NCBI GenBank assembly: GCA_026990035.1
Contig: JALSIM010000041.1
Coordinates: 62,001-126,000 of the forward strand
Direction of reading: 5' to 3'
Origin: Alphaproteobacteria bacterium
Lineage (GTDB): Bacteria > Pseudomonadota > Alphaproteobacteria > Geminicoccales > Geminicoccaceae
DNA: 64,000 bases
Shown here piece by piece: positions 63,061 through 64,000 of this stretch (the first letter of the stretch is position 1; each line of letters begins with the position of its first letter). Made by a program: the position numbers and the translations under genes. A model generated the notes under the pieces. It saw nothing but the letters and a program-made list of their open reading frames with translations. It did no database searches and was not told the DNA's origin.

Positions 63061-64000
63061 TCACCCCTCCCCGTCGAGCAGAACGACCGCGAAGCCCCAG
63101 GGGGCGAGATCGATCCCGGTCCCGTGCACCGCTGCGCCGGAGAAAAAGCGCGGCTCCGCCGCGCCGCCCATCCGCACCCTCCCTCCTTCGCCGCCGAGAT
63201 CGAAGACGCAGAGGAGCCGTCGGCCCCGCCGGCTTCGCTCGAAGGCGAGGAGCGGCTCCGGGACCTCCAGAAAACGGATGTCGCCCAGGCGCAGAGCCGG
63301 CTCACCGCGGCGAAACGCCAGAAAAATGCGCAGCCGCTCGTAGACCGAGTTCGGATCCGCGTACTGGCGATCGACCGCCCGGCGGCGATGCGGCGCGTAA
63401 AACGGGATCCAGGGCCGGGCCGTCGAAAAGCCGCCCTGCGCCGCATCCGCCCGCCAAGGCATCGGCGTGCGACAGCCGTCGCGTCCGGCAAAGCGCGGCC
63501 AGAAGGCGATCCCGAAGGGATCCCGGAGATCCTCGAAGGAAAGCTCGGCTTCTTCCAGACCGAGCTCGTCCCCCTGATAGAGGCAGGGCGAGCCCGGCAG
63601 GCAGCAGAGCAGCACCGGCAGCAGGAGACGGGCCGCATCCGGCGGATCGGGATGCCGGAGACGGCTCGGCGCCCGCCGCACATCGTGATTGGAAAAGGCC
63701 CAGCACATCCAGCCCCGACCGATCCGGGCGCCCATCGCGTCCACCGCCTCGCGAATGCGGGAGGCGGTGATGGTGCCGCTCAGGAGATCGAAGCCGTAGG
63801 CCATGTCCAGACCGCCGCCATTGGTATGGCGGGCGATGCGGGCCCGGGCCCGATCCCCGGTGACCTCGCCCAGCAGCACCCGGCCACCGTATGCCTCGGT
63901 CAGACGCCAGAGGGGTTGGAGGAAAAGGGCGTTGAGCTCGGCCCGACCCTTGTCGAAGCGGTGTTCCTGCATGGCCCAGGGCGAGCCCGGTGCGGCTCCA
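63061..64000 (-). CDS. GH13 alpha-glucosidase/amylase-family enzyme (5' part outside window)
   Basis: The C-terminal 312 or so residues of a glycoside hydrolase. The general acid glutamate is in LLGEVTGD, and the conserved His-Asp is in FSNHDV. YQGDELGLEEAEL, DPFGIAFWPRFAGRDGCRTPMPW and the beta-sandwich C-terminal domain match oligo-1,6-/alpha-glucosidases of the AglA type. The catalytic aspartate and the N-terminus lie beyond the right edge. It is upstream of and coupled to the sugar ABC ATPase. Confidence 0.87.
   Translation of the reverse strand, partial: GAAPGSPWAMQEHRFDKGRAELNALFLQPLWRLTEAYGGRVLLGEVTGDRARARIARHTNGGGLDMAYGFDLLSGTITASRIREAVDAMGARIGRGWMCWAFSNHDVRRAPSRLRHPDPPDAARLLLPVLLCCLPGSPCLYQGDELGLEEAELSFEDLRDPFGIAFWPRFAGRDGCRTPMPWRADAAQGGFSTARPWIPFYAPHRRRAVDRQYADPNSVYERLRIFLAFRRGEPALRLGDIRFLEVPEPLLAFERSRRGRRLLCVFDLGGEGGRVRMGGAAEPRFFSGAAVHGTGIDLAPWGFAVVLLDGEG

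Overview
The window is GC-rich chromosomal DNA with tightly packed genes, many four-base start/stop overlaps and frequent GTG starts. The gene set (split MJ0042/DUF3426 protein next to ftsEX, L25/Ctc-type ribosomal protein followed by pth and ychF, periplasmic nitrate reductase, agl-type sugar genes) points to a Gram-negative alphaproteobacterium, probably of the Rhodospirillales or a neighbouring order. I see no rRNA, tRNA, CRISPR array, prophage or insertion sequence. Two genes are cut by the window edges: lptG on the left and a GH13 glucosidase on the right.

Region by region. 1-5574 (minus): a six-gene operon, fatty-acid hydroxylase > GNAT-fold acyltransferase > nucleotidyltransferase > metallophosphoesterase > lptF > lptG, almost wholly coupled by ATGA overlaps. 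I read it as a candidate synthesis-and-export pathway for a modified, possibly sphingolipid-like, lipid. 5686-9307: AI-2E/PerM permease, nitronate monooxygenase, aldehyde dehydrogenase. 9411-14468: a control region and a Gld-type ABC system (ATPase, permease, GldG, DUF4340). 14497-19008: aldo/keto reductase, a 6-phosphogluconate-dehydrogenase-like protein with altered catalytic residues, and a membrane PAS-GGDEF-EAL protein. 18961-22656: PlsC-type acyltransferase, FtsX, FtsE and, divergently, a zinc-ribbon protein and TadA. 22841-24698: an aerotaxis-type receptor split into a PAS protein and an MCP. 24821-29117: DUF72 protein and a SWIM-SNF2 helicase.

29473-31824: tandem universal stress protein and sulfide:quinone oxidoreductase. 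31832-38207: peptidoglycan recycling (NagA, AnmK, MurQ) beside a TRAP transporter. 38217-39191: OmpA-family protein. 39271-45310: a sugar ABC transporter of the ribose/fructose type, SDR dehydrogenase, aldose 1-epimerase and glycerate kinase. 45344-52976: the nap operon napF-D-A-G-H-B-C, ended by a clear intrinsic terminator and headed by AbrB and EVE genes. 53064-56006: hydrolase, EamA transporter and an M24-fold protein that has lost its metal ligands. 56049-60484: prs, L25, pth, ppk2 and ychF. 60497-64000: M20 peptidase and an alpha-glucoside ATPase/glucosidase pair.

Together the genes describe a respiratory heterotroph able to reduce nitrate in the periplasm, oxidise sulfide, take up several sugars or organic acids, and recycle its cell wall. 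The most unusual parts are the coupled lipid/Lpt operon at the left edge, the two apparent pseudo-enzymes at 15.6-16.4 kb and 54.9-56.0 kb, and the split redox receptor.
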